From NCBI GenBank assembly GCA_003486945.1, contig DNFL01000394.1:1-28195 (forward strand): a stretch of 28,195 nucleotides of DNA, read 5' to 3'. How positions within the stretch are numbered: the stretch's first letter is position 1; each line of letters starts with the position of its first letter. The position numbers and the translations under genes are program-made. Positions 1-8,804 of this stretch are shown here, piece after piece. The DNA comes from Hyphomonas sp. Lineage in GTDB: Bacteria; Pseudomonadota; Alphaproteobacteria; Caulobacterales; Hyphomonadaceae. The notes beneath the pieces are model-generated. The model had not been told where the DNA came from, searched no databases, and saw only the letters and a list, made by a program, of their open reading frames with translations.

Positions 1-959
1 CAGTTCACCGGTCCTGGTTGTTGCTCCATGATGCCCCACTTTTCTGAGCAGGCACGGAAAACATCGTGATTGAATGCCGCAAAATCCGGATCGCCGTACC
101 TCAGTCTACGGATTTTTTCAGCTTTCGGCGCCGAGCCTTCGCTCAAGAGACCGATCGGATAGCTGTCCCAGGTCGCGAAGTCGAGGTCTCTACCGATCTT
201 GCGATGGTCGAGCCGAGTAAAATCACCAATGAAGTTATGGGTGATGGGCCGCTCAGGGCTGAACCGGCGGATGATCTCGACTTGCTCATGATTGAAATCG
301 CACATCTGGTCGGAGCAAAAGCGCCGCCAGTCCAGCCTGTGAGAGGGGTTCGCCTCGGTGACTGCGGCCTGCGGCGGATCAACCTCTGCAAAGTCTGCAT
401 ACTCCTGTGACCAGAACACCGTGCCCCAGGCCTCGTTGAGCGCCGCAATTGATCCGTACCGGGACAAAAGCCATTGCCTGAACGCCAACACCGCATCCGG
501 CGAAAAACTTTCGTCGCTACCATGATGGCCGTACTCATTATCGGTCTGCCACATGACGATAGAAGGATGTTCCCCGTAGCGCACGGCCATTGCTTCGGTG
601 ATCCGCCGGCTCTCAACGCGGTAGGTTCGAGAAGAAAAGCAATAGTGACGCCTGGAGCCGAAACGGCGAGGCCTGCCATGTTCGTCAAGCGGCAGGATAT
701 CAGGCTTCTGATTGACGAGCCATTTTGGGGGTGTCGCTGTCGGCGTGCATAGGATGACGCCGAGACCGGCCTGCGAGAGCACATCAATTGCACGGTCAAG
801 CCAGCCCCAGTCAAACCGTCCGGGTGCAGGCTCGATCCGCGACCAGGCAAATTCGCCAATTCGCACCAGCTCCAGCCCGAGCGCGCGCATCATCGCTGCA
901 TCGTCGCGCCAGCATGTCTCTGGCCAGTGTTCCGGATAATAACAGACGCCGAGTTTCAT
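1..959 (-). CDS. GH42 beta-galactosidase (3' end cut by window edge)
   Basis: Hydrolyses terminal beta-galactosides. The reverse-strand reading frame is open from ATG at 959 to base 1, about 319 codons, so the C-terminal trimerisation/Greek-key part lies outside. It starts [14 protein letters not shown], the standard GH42 opening. The acid/base glutamate is E142 in [10 protein letters not shown] and the nucleophile is E312 in MEQQPGPVN; both sit at almost the same residue numbers as the catalytic pair reported for the Thermus enzyme (E141/E312). There is no signal peptide, so it is probably cytoplasmic. The start is 10 bases after the stop of the upstream alpha-galactosidase, and a GAGGGAG ribosome site overlaps that stop, so the two are co-transcribed. 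Family is confident; exact substrate (lactose or plant/algal galactoside) is unknown. Confidence 0.93.
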   Translation of the reverse strand, partial: MKLGVCYYPEHWPETCWRDDAAMMRALGLELVRIGEFAWSRIEPAPGRFDWGWLDRAIDVLSQAGLGVILCTPTATPPKWLVNQKPDILPLDEHGRPRRFGSRRHYCFSSRTYRVESRRITEAMAVRYGEHPSIVMWQTDNEYGHHGSDESFSPDAVLAFRQWLLSRYGSIAALNEAWGTVFWSQEYADFAEVDPPQAAVTEANPSHRLDWRRFCSDQMCDFNHEQVEIIRRFSPERPITHNFIGDFTRLDHRKIGRDLDFATWDSYPIGLLSEGSAPKAEKIRRLRYGDPDFAAFNHDVFRACSEKWGIMEQQPGPVN

Positions 960-969
960 GACCGCTCCC

Positions 970-3042
970 TCAGCACTTCTTCAAATGGAAAAGACTGCCT
1001 GATTGCGGACGGCCGGGATCCGCGGCAAGGCCAGTCCATGCCAGCGAGGCACCCGTGAAGGTACCAAGGATGCGGTCATCGCCGCGGCTCAGGCTTAAAC
1101 GTGTGACGAAATACTTTGCCGCCGAATCCAGCCCGCGCACCGCAACTCTGGGATGCCTCGGCCAGGCGTTCATACCGGTCCTCAGAACCCGGAGCAGGCC
1201 ATCACCGCCTGAAGATACAATCAGGTCGCAATTCAGGTTTGGATCATGCGTCTTTTGAACGATTAGCCGGCCTGAATGCAGCAGGCCTCTGAAGCGCCGA
1301 TAGATCGATATTCCAGATGCGAGCGTCTCGCGCTCCTTGTCTGACAGCCGGCCCGGATCAAGTTCCAGACCCATGTGTCCAAACAAGGCCACAAGCACGC
1401 GGAAGGACATGGAAGTCTGCCGGCCGGTCAAACCATTGGGCGAGGCTCCAACATGTGTCCCGATCAGCTCAGGAGGGAAATGTTGCAGGACTGATGACTG
1501 AACCCGCGCTCGGTCCACCGGGTCCGTCGCGTCACTCGGCCAGTAGCGATGGACGTATCTGAGCATACCGAAATCCATGCGACCGCCCCCGCTGGCACAG
1601 CTTTCAATCTCAACGCCTGGAAACGTCCCGCGCACCCTGGCAAGGAGTTTGTGGACGCCTTCGATATGTCGGTATCCCGCTGCCCGGCCATCATACGTCG
1701 CAGGATAGAGCTCTCTGTTGCTGTCCCATTTTATGTATTCAATCCGTCCGCCAGAAAGCAGCTTTGACAGCATGGTAAAGACATGTTCCCTCGCCGCTTC
1801 AATCCCAAGATTTAGGACGAGTTGGTGCCGGCCTGTCGGCAGGAAGTCGCCGGGATACCCCAGAACCCACTCGGGATGATCCCTAAAGAGCTGACTATTT
1901 TGGCTGACCATCTCGGGCTCAACCCAGAGCCCAAAGCTCATCCCCAGACGCTCAACCTCATCGATGACAGGTTCCAGCCCTCCGGGCAGCTTGACTGGAT
2001 CAGGCGTCCAGTCTCCAAGCGACGTCGTGTCATCATTACGTCCTACAAACCAACCATCATCCAACACGAAGCGCTCAGCGCCGAGAGCTGCCGCCTCTGC
2101 AGCAAGTGTCTTCAAACGCTGCTCATCAAAGTTGAAGTAGCAGGCCTCCCAGGTATTGAAATGAACCGGGCGCACAGAAGTCGACCTGATATGCCGAACG
2201 TAGTTGTGAGACGCCAATGCGAGCCCCTCAACCCCCGAATGCGAGATAAGCACAACAACGCCGGGTAGTTCGAGGCGATCCCCGCGGCGCAACAGAATTT
2301 CGCCCGGATCGAAAACGGCTTCAGCAACAAGTTCCGACAGACCGTCTGCGAGCCGCTCTGCGCGCAGCCTGCAGCTGCCGCTCCAGGCGAGGTGAACCCG
2401 AATGGCTCTTTGCACTTCGTCCGCCTTCGGACTATCGAACACGGAGAGACAAGGGGGGCCAAAAAATCCCGGCCGACCCAGACGCTGGGATCGCTCTACC
2501 GCGCCGGGCTGGAGCGGAAGCAGTGCGGAGTAACCCTCCCGCGACCAGGACCCATAGCCGGCCTCAACACCGCAGCCCCAGTCCGGAAGCGGCAAAAGCG
2601 CTGAAGCGCACCTTTCAACGGCAATTGCTTGCTCACCTGAGTGAGAGAGCTCAGCGTCAATTTCAAGAGCGCCGCCTTTAAGAAGCAACCGTAATCGATA
2701 GACTAGTCCGAGATCGCGATTGCCTGCGACCGCGACGACTTCGTCTGAGCCTTCAAGCACGAACCCCCATGACTGAAGAGTAACAATCTGGCCAGACGCC
2801 TGGACAAACGCATCAAGGATGCCTGTTCCTGAATATCCAGCGCCGCCCATTGCCAGAAGGCTTGTGCCCGGCGGTACATCGGGCCCTGCCGGGACAACGG
2901 CGGGCGGCTCCAGACTCGAGGTCTCATATGCGTCATCTGCTCCGAAGAAGGCGATCCGGGCGCCGCACTGCTGCGAGTTCACGAGGTGCAGGCATAAACT
3001 ACCCCCCCAGATTTTCGCTTCTTGCAGGTAGCCGGATTGCAT
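970..3042 (-). CDS. GH36 alpha-galactosidase
   Basis: Retaining alpha-galactosidase of 690 residues, close to the usual 700-730 of bacterial GH36 (AgaA/RafA type). The N-terminal beta-supersandwich spans about 1-290 and the TIM barrel about 295-620. Visible landmarks are [10 protein letters not shown] (298-307), LDDGWF (327-332), the nucleophile D440 in YIKWDSNR, and the acid/base D504 in WPSDATDP. The C-terminal beta domain follows. No signal peptide is seen, which suggests intracellular cleavage of imported oligosaccharides. It is first gene of a leftward operon with the GH42 enzyme 10 bases downstream, and divergent from galT, so released galactose passes straight into the Leloir enzymes. 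ATG at 3042 is preceded by a GAGAG ribosome site. A palindrome at 3062-3074 just upstream may be its operator. Confidence 0.95.
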   Translation of the reverse strand: MQSGYLQEAKIWGGSLCLHLVNSQQCGARIAFFGADDAYETSSLEPPAVVPAGPDVPPGTSLLAMGGAGYSGTGILDAFVQASGQIVTLQSWGFVLEGSDEVVAVAGNRDLGLVYRLRLLLKGGALEIDAELSHSGEQAIAVERCASALLPLPDWGCGVEAGYGSWSREGYSALLPLQPGAVERSQRLGRPGFFGPPCLSVFDSPKADEVQRAIRVHLAWSGSCRLRAERLADGLSELVAEAVFDPGEILLRRGDRLELPGVVVLISHSGVEGLALASHNYVRHIRSTSVRPVHFNTWEACYFNFDEQRLKTLAAEAAALGAERFVLDDGWFVGRNDDTTSLGDWTPDPVKLPGGLEPVIDEVERLGMSFGLWVEPEMVSQNSQLFRDHPEWVLGYPGDFLPTGRHQLVLNLGIEAAREHVFTMLSKLLSGGRIEYIKWDSNRELYPATYDGRAAGYRHIEGVHKLLARVRGTFPGVEIESCASGGGRMDFGMLRYVHRYWPSDATDPVDRARVQSSVLQHFPPELIGTHVGASPNGLTGRQTSMSFRVLVALFGHMGLELDPGRLSDKERETLASGISIYRRFRGLLHSGRLIVQKTHDPNLNCDLIVSSGGDGLLRVLRTGMNAWPRHPRVAVRGLDSAAKYFVTRLSLSRGDDRILGTFTGASLAWTGLAADPGRPQSGSLFHLKKC

Positions 3043-3061
3043 AAGGCTCTCTAAAGATTTC

Positions 3062-3074
3062 GTTTGTCACAAAC
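3062..3074. promoter_or_regulatory. Candidate operator palindrome between alpha-galactosidase and galT
   Basis: GTTTGTCACAAAC is a 13-base inverted repeat with 6-base arms around a central C. It sits 20 bases upstream of the alpha-galactosidase start and about 62 bases upstream of the chosen galT start, the right place for one regulator to control both divergent operons. No LacI/DeoR-type regulator gene is in the window, so the protein that would bind is unknown. Function is inference from position and symmetry. Confidence 0.35.
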
Positions 3075-3135
3075 TTGGCGCCGGTTCGTGCTTGAATCTC
3101 GTTGCAAAAAAGCCCGGCCGAAACCTATTGGAAGC

Positions 3136-4221
3136 ATGTCAGATCACCCGTCAATAACGCAAATCCCTTCCCTTTCGGCGCCTGTCTATAGAAGGGATCA
3201 CATGAAGGCGGACGGACGCCGGCTTTCGCTTTACGGATATGAACTGCCAACCGGGACGCCTGGACATGAGCTCTTGCGGCATTCCGCCCCGAGCGCCGAA
3301 ATGCGCTTTCATCCATTGCGCGGCGTACATGCGATTTATGCCCCGCAACGCCAGGAAAGGACCTTCCAGCCGAAAACCGCTGAAGACCCGCTAGCCCCGT
3401 TCGTGCCCGGAAGCGCGCCGACCGAGATCCCCTTTGGTGACTTTGAAGTCGCAATCTTCGAAAACCGCTTCACAAGCTTGAGTTTCGAGACGGACGATCA
3501 TCAAACCACCCGGTATGCCAGCTCGCGAGCACTCGGAAAATGCGAAGTCGTGGTCTATTCGAGCGAGCCTGTCGGCAATCTCTTCTCAGTCGGACAGGCG
3601 CGCCGAATTCTCCTGATCGAAGCTTTGATCGATCGCTACCAATCACTGTTCAAAGACGGCGCCTCCTACGTCATGCCTTTCGAAAACAGGGGAGAGCGGA
3701 TCGGCGTAACACTCCCCCATCCTCATGGACAGATCTACGCTTTTGCCGAGACGCCGCCTCCTCAAGCATTTGCTGCCAGGGCTTTTGCTTCCGGCTATGA
3801 TCTCAATGCCGATCATGCGAGCTGGGAAGGTGCATTCGATGTAACGCGCCGAGGCGAGCTAAACGTCTTCTGCCCGCCGTTTGCTCGTTTCCCCTACGAG
3901 ACGTGGATCGTCCCGAAGTTTGATTGTCCCGGCCCATGGACAATGCAGAGTGAACAGATCGAAGACCTCGCTTACCTTCTCGGCGACGTAGTCCGCAGGC
4001 TCGACGCTTTGTTTCAGGAAGAGATGCCATACATGATGAGCTTCCAGGCAGCGCCGCGCGGCCACGCTGGTCCTTTCCAGTTCACCGTCCAGTTCTTTCC
4101 AATTCTAAGGGATGCCGGTCGCCAGAAGTTTCTGGCGAGTGTAGAGCAGTTCACAGGCGTGTTTACGGTAGATGTGCCGCCCGAAACTGCGGCACAGCGC
4201 CTTCGGGAGCTCGTTGCATGA
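3136..4221 (+). CDS. galT: UDP-glucose--hexose-1-phosphate uridylyltransferase
   Basis: Leloir enzyme swapping galactose-1-phosphate with UDP-glucose. The HIT-type active site HPHGQ is present, with nucleophile His197 (counted from the ATG at 3136) in LPHPHGQIYAF, and the N-terminal family motif YRRDHMKADGRRL is intact. The frame could begin at a TTG (3064), but that lies in the divergent promoter region; ATG at 3136 keeps the conserved N terminus and gives 361 residues. An ATG at 3202 has the better ribosome site (GAAGGGA) but would cut off the YRRD motif. Oddity: where E. coli GalT has a zinc-binding CxxC, this protein reads DPLAPFVPG with no cysteine, so the structural zinc site is lost. 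galK overlaps the stop by 4 bases. Confidence 0.92.
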   Translation: MSDHPSITQIPSLSAPVYRRDHMKADGRRLSLYGYELPTGTPGHELLRHSAPSAEMRFHPLRGVHAIYAPQRQERTFQPKTAEDPLAPFVPGSAPTEIPFGDFEVAIFENRFTSLSFETDDHQTTRYASSRALGKCEVVVYSSEPVGNLFSVGQARRILLIEALIDRYQSLFKDGASYVMPFENRGERIGVTLPHPHGQIYAFAETPPPQAFAARAFASGYDLNADHASWEGAFDVTRRGELNVFCPPFARFPYETWIVPKFDCPGPWTMQSEQIEDLAYLLGDVVRRLDALFQEEMPYMMSFQAAPRGHAGPFQFTVQFFPILRDAGRQKFLASVEQFTGVFTVDVPPETAAQRLRELVA

Positions 4222-5246
4222 AATCCGGCAGCGCCATCCGGTCGGCAACTGTGCCCGGCCGTGTCAACCTCATTGGTGAGTGGATCGATTTTAACGGCGG
4301 CCTCGTTCTGCCAATGGCTATAAACAGGTTTGTAACTGTCTCAGTTCTCGAGCAAGGCCTAGCGGAAGATACGATCGGATCAGATTCTTTTGGCGTTGAG
4401 CACAAAGCTGCGCTGGACGCTCCGCCGGCAGGGCATTGGGCCGACTATGTTCGAGGCGCCGTGGCATTCGCACGCGCACAAGGTTGGATTGAAGGCGGTC
4501 AGCGTGTTCAGACAACAAGCACCCTGCCGGCAGGAGCAGGTGTCTCTTCCTCAGCCGCGACAATCGTTGCGACGTTAAAAGCTTGCGGCTCAGAAGCAGC
4601 CGGCCTGACGGCAACGGACGTTGCATTAGCAGCGCGCAGAGTGGAGAACGAGTTCATCGGCGTACCCTGCGGGATCATGGATCAAATGGCGGTATCGCTA
4701 TGTTCCCCTGGACATGTACTAGCGCTCGAGACTTCAACGCTTTCCAATGAACTCGTTGCGCTTCCGGCCGATTGGCAGTTCCTGGTAATCAACTCCGGCT
4801 ATCCCAGAAGTCTTGCAGACGGTGCCTACAAAGCTCGCCGCGACGAGTGCCTCGCCGCTGCCACGAGCCTTGGGATCAACCCATTATGCAAAGCGCAACT
4901 GGATGATCTGAACGCCTTGAGCGAAATCGAAAAGCGCAGAGCCCGGCATGCCGTCACTGAAGATGCCCGCTCGCGACAAGCCTTGAGCGCACTCAAGATA
5001 AAACAGAGAAATGAGTTCGGAGAACTTATGATTGCCAGTCACGCTTCTCTCGCAGCAGACATGGAAGTTTCTCATCCCGCGATCAACGCCATGGTGTCCT
5101 GCGCAGTTGCAGCCGGAGCTGATGGAGCACGCATAACCGGCGCCGGATTTGGAGGTTGCTTTGTCGTCCTGACGTCCCAAAGTAAATCAGAAGCTGTTTG
5201 GCAGGTACTGCATTCTCAGTTTCCAGGCATTAGTCGACTCAACTGA
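4218..5246 (+). CDS. galK: Galactokinase
   Basis: GHMP-superfamily kinase, 342 residues (somewhat short against about 380), phosphorylating galactose at C1 with ATP. Signature motifs in order: the galactokinase motif GRVNLIGEWIDFNGG (14-28), the ATP loop LPAGAGVSSSAA (103-114), catalytic Asp155 in GIMDQM, and the C-terminal GHMP motif ITGAGFGGCFVV. In the usual GEHTDY motif the His and Thr are replaced by Trp22 and Ile23. The His is a sugar-pocket residue in characterised galactokinases, so specificity may be shifted. ATG overlaps the galT stop (ATGA), indicating translational coupling. A GHMP kinase for another sugar is possible, but the pairing with galT and two galactosidases argues for galactose. 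Confidence 0.9.
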   Translation: MKSGSAIRSATVPGRVNLIGEWIDFNGGLVLPMAINRFVTVSVLEQGLAEDTIGSDSFGVEHKAALDAPPAGHWADYVRGAVAFARAQGWIEGGQRVQTTSTLPAGAGVSSSAATIVATLKACGSEAAGLTATDVALAARRVENEFIGVPCGIMDQMAVSLCSPGHVLALETSTLSNELVALPADWQFLVINSGYPRSLADGAYKARRDECLAAATSLGINPLCKAQLDDLNALSEIEKRRARHAVTEDARSRQALSALKIKQRNEFGELMIASHASLAADMEVSHPAINAMVSCAVAAGADGARITGAGFGGCFVVLTSQSKSEAVWQVLHSQFPGISRLN

Positions 5247-5557
5247 ACAGCTTGGTCAGCCCCTGTGCCGATCAGTACACGAACAACAGCCCTAAAAAGG
5301 ACAAGTGCGGCAACCCACCGTGCTTACCTTACTGCTTTTTGCAATGCTCTTGTATTCGCTCTGAATCCCGGCTCGAAACATCCACCCTATCGCTACAAAC
5401 TCAATATGTGGCATCTCGTTTCGACCTGAAAAATTGTAGCTCTGCTCTCCTGCAATTAACAGTCGTGCGTAGTTTTACGGATGGCTGCGTTTGACTTTTT
5501 TCCCAAGCATGTGGCTGGCCGCCGGCGCGGCAGGATGGTAGTGTTGAGCGAACAACC
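5247..5557. other. Intergenic stretch between galK and acyl-CoA dehydrogenase gene
   Basis: 311 bases without a supported gene. It is AT-richer than the flanks. It holds a T-run near 5491-5496 without a preceding stem, and a short GC hairpin (GCCGC/GCGGC) shortly before the dehydrogenase start. No convincing terminator, promoter hexamer pair or RNA gene was recognised. The galT-galK transcript must end here or continue into the dehydrogenase gene. Confidence 0.5.
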
Positions 5558-6694
5558 ATGGCTCTTGACTCCTTTAGTGCGCGCAAAGTCGGACTTGATG
5601 AAGTCGCGGCAAGTTTCCGGGCCGAAGTCGACCAGTTTCTGGAAAAAGAACTGACGCCTGAGTTGTGTACGGCCGGACGCGCGACAACTGGTCTTAAGTC
5701 TGCACGGGCCGCATGCAAGGAATGGGAGAAGAAACTTTATGATCGCGGCTGGGCTGCGCCAATGTGGCCAACACTTCATGGCGGCGCTGGTTGGAGCGAC
5801 GCGCAGCGCCTGTACTTTGAGAATGCATGTGCAGATCGTGATGCACCAATTGTTCAATCGTCAGGTGTCCGCACAATAGGCCCACTGATCATCGCAGACG
5901 GAACGCCTCAGCAGCAGGCATATTACCTGCCAAGAATCCTGAGTAGCGAACACGAATGGTGTCAGGGCTTTTCTGAACCGCAAGCAGGTTCTGACCTGTC
6001 GGCGCTCGCACTGAAAGCACATCTGGACGGCGATGATTTTATTCTGAACGGCAACAAGATCTGGACGAGTTTTGCCGGCTTCGCAACGCACATGTTCTTG
6101 CTGGCAAGAGCCGACCCGGAAAGTCACGGCAGCGCTGGAATGGTATTCCTGCTCTTGGAGCTCGATCGCCCGGGGGTCAGCATCAGACCGATCCGGTTCA
6201 TTGATGGAGACGCTGAAACCCATGAGGTCTTCTTCGATAACGTTAGAACACCGGTCGACGACCGCATCGGCCAAATTGGGGACGGATGGCGCTCTGCAAA
6301 ACGTCTGATGGAGATTGCAAGATCCAACAACACGACGACTGGCTTGTTGCGCCGCGCCCATCGCGCTGCGTTGATGTCTCTCAGGTCAGCGCGTGATCCT
6401 GATCCCGGACTCATCTTGAGATTGGCAGATTTCTCCTCGCGTATTGACGCATTCGAAATGCTGGAAAAGAGAGTAGGCACAGGCGATATCCCCTGCAGTC
6501 CCGGGGCAACAAGTTCCATGCTGAAGGTTGTCGCCACAGAACTGCATCAGGCGATTACAGAAGCTGGTCTTGACGGCTTCCCCTATGGGGATTTTGCGCT
6601 TTCAAAGTATTTCGCAACCCGCGCTGCAAGCATCTACTCCGGGACGAGCGAAATTCATCGGAATATCATCGCTCGCGCTTTGGGACTTCCATAG
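5558..6694 (+). CDS. Acyl-CoA dehydrogenase family protein
   Basis: FAD-dependent acyl-CoA dehydrogenase fold, 378 residues (typical 380-400), oxidising an acyl-CoA to the 2-enoyl-CoA. N-terminal helical domain about 1-125; middle beta domain with FSEPQAGSDLS (FAD/substrate loop) and NGNKIWTSFAGFATHMF; C-terminal helical domain ending IYSGTSEIHRNIIARALG. The MCAD-type catalytic glutamate would fall in the YEGT position, but here it is Ser361 (YSGT), so the base must lie elsewhere, as in isovaleryl-CoA or long-chain types, or the reaction differs. Start ATG 5558 has only a weak ribosome site. It stands alone, convergent with a TetR regulator. Similar proteins act in branched, dicarboxylic or steroid side-chain degradation; substrate cannot be told. 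Confidence 0.88.
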   Translation: MALDSFSARKVGLDEVAASFRAEVDQFLEKELTPELCTAGRATTGLKSARAACKEWEKKLYDRGWAAPMWPTLHGGAGWSDAQRLYFENACADRDAPIVQSSGVRTIGPLIIADGTPQQQAYYLPRILSSEHEWCQGFSEPQAGSDLSALALKAHLDGDDFILNGNKIWTSFAGFATHMFLLARADPESHGSAGMVFLLLELDRPGVSIRPIRFIDGDAETHEVFFDNVRTPVDDRIGQIGDGWRSAKRLMEIARSNNTTTGLLRRAHRAALMSLRSARDPDPGLILRLADFSSRIDAFEMLEKRVGTGDIPCSPGATSSMLKVVATELHQAITEAGLDGFPYGDFALSKYFATRAASIYSGTSEIHRNIIARALGLP

Positions 6695-6730
6695 ACCTGC
6701 CCAAAACTGGTTTCACAATCGATCGGCACT

Positions 6731-7372
6731 CTAATGGCGAACCAATATCTGACGTGTTTCACTCCCGGTAAAACATCGCCGGACCAACTCCTCGCCGCGC
6801 GATCTGAGACGTCCAAGTTCATCGTCTTGTCGCGCTACAAGAAATTCTGTCGCAACTCCTAACATAAGTCCGAGATGCAAAACCGAATCTTCTGTGCAAT
6901 CATGCTGCGGATCAATTGAGCCGTCTTGCAGACCAGAGCCGATCAGTAGTTTTATTTCGTCAAGTAGTTCTGACTTGGCTATTGCCACCTCTCGGCGCAG
7001 TTCGATCAGGTCTGGAGCGTGATGCGATATCATCTCGAAGAATGCTGCTGTTTCCAATCGCAGAGATATTGCCCGAAGATGTATGGAGAAATGTTCGATC
7101 AGAGCTTCGAGACCCGACAGATGACCGGACATCCGGTTTTCCCAGTAGTTGCGGCGATCAGTCCGAAGATATCGAACCGCAGCAACAAGAAGTCCCTCTT
7201 TTGAACCAAATCTCTGGTATGCCTGCGCGCGGCTGTATCCGGCCAGACGCCCTACTTCTTCACAGGTTAATCCTTGCAAACCATCCCTGACCGCCACCTG
7301 GCAAGTCGCCGCAAGTAGTTGGCTCTCCGAAAGCAACCTTCTTTCCGGCTGCGACAATTTTGCTCTGTACAC
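6731..7372 (-). CDS. TetR/AcrR-family transcriptional regulator
   Basis: 213-residue one-component repressor. The N-terminal helix-turn-helix lies at about 20-66, with LTCEEVGRLAGYSRAQAYQRF being the canonical TetR recognition segment followed by GSKEGLL. The C-terminal helical ligand domain (about 75-205) is not diagnostic. The start is GTG at 7372, preceded by a GGAGAAG ribosome site; no in-frame ATG lies close upstream. It is divergent from the diiron-protein gene across 264 bases that contain a perfect palindrome (7531-7552), so the likely job is control of itself and that gene. It converges on the acyl-CoA dehydrogenase gene with only 36 bases between stops and no clear terminator. A fatty-acyl ligand is possible but not shown. 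Confidence 0.9.
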   Translation of the reverse strand: MYRAKLSQPERRLLSESQLLAATCQVAVRDGLQGLTCEEVGRLAGYSRAQAYQRFGSKEGLLVAAVRYLRTDRRNYWENRMSGHLSGLEALIEHFSIHLRAISLRLETAAFFEMISHHAPDLIELRREVAIAKSELLDEIKLLIGSGLQDGSIDPQHDCTEDSVLHLGLMLGVATEFLVARQDDELGRLRSRGEELVRRCFTGSETRQILVRH

Positions 7373-7530
7373 CGATCTTCTCCATGCTTTCCAAATGTTA
7401 CGATTTCAACACGAGTTGACACCTTTTCGATCCGCCTTCGGCATCATGTCAGGAACCAGCTATTTTGCTTCTTAGCCTTCGAACGCGCATCCTTCTGACG
7501 GCAGATATCGGAAGCATCTCACAGTAAATA

Positions 7531-7552
7531 AAAATGACGCATCCGTCATTTT
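7531..7552. promoter_or_regulatory. Perfect palindrome, candidate TetR-family operator
   Basis: Arms AAAATGACG and CGTCATTTT are exact reverse complements around a 4-base spacer (CATC). It lies about 85 bases before the diiron gene ATG and about 160 bases before the tetR start. Length, symmetry and position fit the operators of divergent TetR regulators. The RNA could also form a hairpin, but no T-run follows, so a terminator is unlikely. Confidence 0.6.
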
Positions 7553-7593
7553 CCGTATTTGATGAAGATTTTTCGCCGATAGTCTGTGTGCAA

Positions 7594-7617
7594 CGGAGTC
7601 TCTCGAAGAACACTCCG
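7594..7617 (+). promoter_or_regulatory. Small stem-loop just upstream of the diiron gene ribosome site
   Basis: Arms CGGAGT (7594-7599) and ACTCCG (7612-7617) enclose a 12-base loop and end 5 bases before the AGGGAG ribosome site at 7623-7628. It could affect mRNA stability or translation. Six base pairs can arise by chance, so support is weak. Confidence 0.25.
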
Positions 7618-7636
7618 ATATCAGGGAGAAACGCAC

Positions 7637-8749
7637 ATGAAGGTGAAACTTGTATCTGGTCCGCCGACCAGCCCGCGGACATTTGACGACCCGGGTGAAC
7701 TCGCCGACAAACTGACACCGGAAGACGTCGAGATCGTCCGCGAAATTTTCAACACGCCGCTGACCGGCTCCTATAACTGGGACTATGAAAGCGCCAACGC
7801 CAAGATCCGCCGCCTGTATGAACTTGGCAAACGCTTCAACTGGAATGCCGAACTCGACGTTGACTGGGAAGTAGCCTTCGACAAGTCGCAGGGGCCTTCG
7901 CAGGCCGGGCTGAATCCGCTGCACGACCATCCGATCTATCTGGCAATGAGCGACGAACAGCGAAGCGAATACGCCTGGCGCTCGCTGGCGCAGGTCCTGT
8001 CCCAGTTCCTGCATGGCGAGCAGGGCGCGATGATGGTCGCCTCCCAGCTTGTCTCCTGCGCGCCCACCTATGACGCAAAACTCTACGCCGCCTCGCAGAC
8101 CTTCGATGAGGCCCGCCATGTCGAGGTGTTCAACAAATACCTGCGCACCCGCTGCAAGGTCGAATATCCCGTCAATCCCAGCCTCAAGCTGCTGCTCGAC
8201 AAGATCCTCACCGATCCGCGCTGGGACCTGAAATTCATCGGCATGCAGGTGCTGATCGAGGGCCTGGCCCTGGCTGCCTTCCAGACCATGGCCCAGACGA
8301 CCCGCGATCCCCTGCTGCGCCAGATCCTGCATCTGGTCATGCGCGATGAGGGCCGGCATGTCGCCTTCGGCGTCAACTATCTGGAAGACTGGATCAAGGC
8401 ATTGCCGGAAGACCAGATTGAGGAGCGCGCCCAGTTCGCCTATGAAGCCTGCGCCATCATGCGCGAGCGGCTGTTCTCCACGATTGTCGAGGAAGAGTTC
8501 GGTTTCGACCGCGAGGAAGCCCGGCGCGCCTCCATCGACTCAACCGGTGGTCAGGCCTTCCGCAACTTCCTCTTTGAGCGGATGATCCCGAACCTGAAAC
8601 GCGTCGGCCTGCTGACCGAAAGCGTCAAGCCGAAATTCGCGGCCCTCGGCGTCCTGCACTATGAGAATGCTGCGACTGATGCCGAAATTGACTGGAACTC
8701 TCTGGAGCGACCACTCGATACCGGTCCAATATCGATCGCTGCAGAATAA
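7637..8749 (+). CDS. Diiron ferritin-like (R2/oxygenase-type four-helix) protein
   Basis: 370-residue protein carrying the carboxylate-bridged diiron set of the ferritin/ribonucleotide-reductase-R2 superfamily: E128 (LHGEQGAM), E158/H161 (FDEARH), E208 (LIEGLAL) and E238/H241 (RDEGRH), each on a predicted helix. This is the E...ExxH...E...ExxH pattern of oxygen-activating R2-like proteins, desaturases and N-oxygenases. The ATG at 7637 is chosen over an upstream in-frame ATG (7586) because of the strong AGGGAG ribosome site 9 bases before it. It is soluble, with no signal or membrane segment. Codon use is strongly biased to GCC/CTG/ATC compared with neighbours, suggesting high expression. Divergent from a TetR regulator. 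Exact reaction unknown; a hydroxylase/desaturase acting on a lipid or an aromatic amine is plausible. Confidence 0.85.
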   Translation: MKVKLVSGPPTSPRTFDDPGELADKLTPEDVEIVREIFNTPLTGSYNWDYESANAKIRRLYELGKRFNWNAELDVDWEVAFDKSQGPSQAGLNPLHDHPIYLAMSDEQRSEYAWRSLAQVLSQFLHGEQGAMMVASQLVSCAPTYDAKLYAASQTFDEARHVEVFNKYLRTRCKVEYPVNPSLKLLLDKILTDPRWDLKFIGMQVLIEGLALAAFQTMAQTTRDPLLRQILHLVMRDEGRHVAFGVNYLEDWIKALPEDQIEERAQFAYEACAIMRERLFSTIVEEEFGFDREEARRASIDSTGGQAFRNFLFERMIPNLKRVGLLTESVKPKFAALGVLHYENAATDAEIDWNSLERPLDTGPISIAAE

Positions 8750-8804
8750 GCTCGGCGATACATGACTTTATGCAGACGGCGCATAAGCCGAGAAAGTGAG
8801 GACG

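Noticed and set aside
143..859. Reverse-strand open frame of about 238 codons at the left edge
   Set aside because: It is a shifted frame of the GH42 gene, whose true frame (959 to 1) carries both catalytic glutamates and the family N terminus.
6695..6730. Terminator between the acyl-CoA dehydrogenase and tetR stops
   Set aside because: Only 36 bases, with no stem-loop and T-run combination on either strand.
7472..8359. Long reverse-strand open frame (about 295 codons) antisense to the diiron gene
   Set aside because: It mirrors the third-position bias of the well-supported diiron gene on the + strand; its residues show no recognisable family and it covers the intergenic operator.
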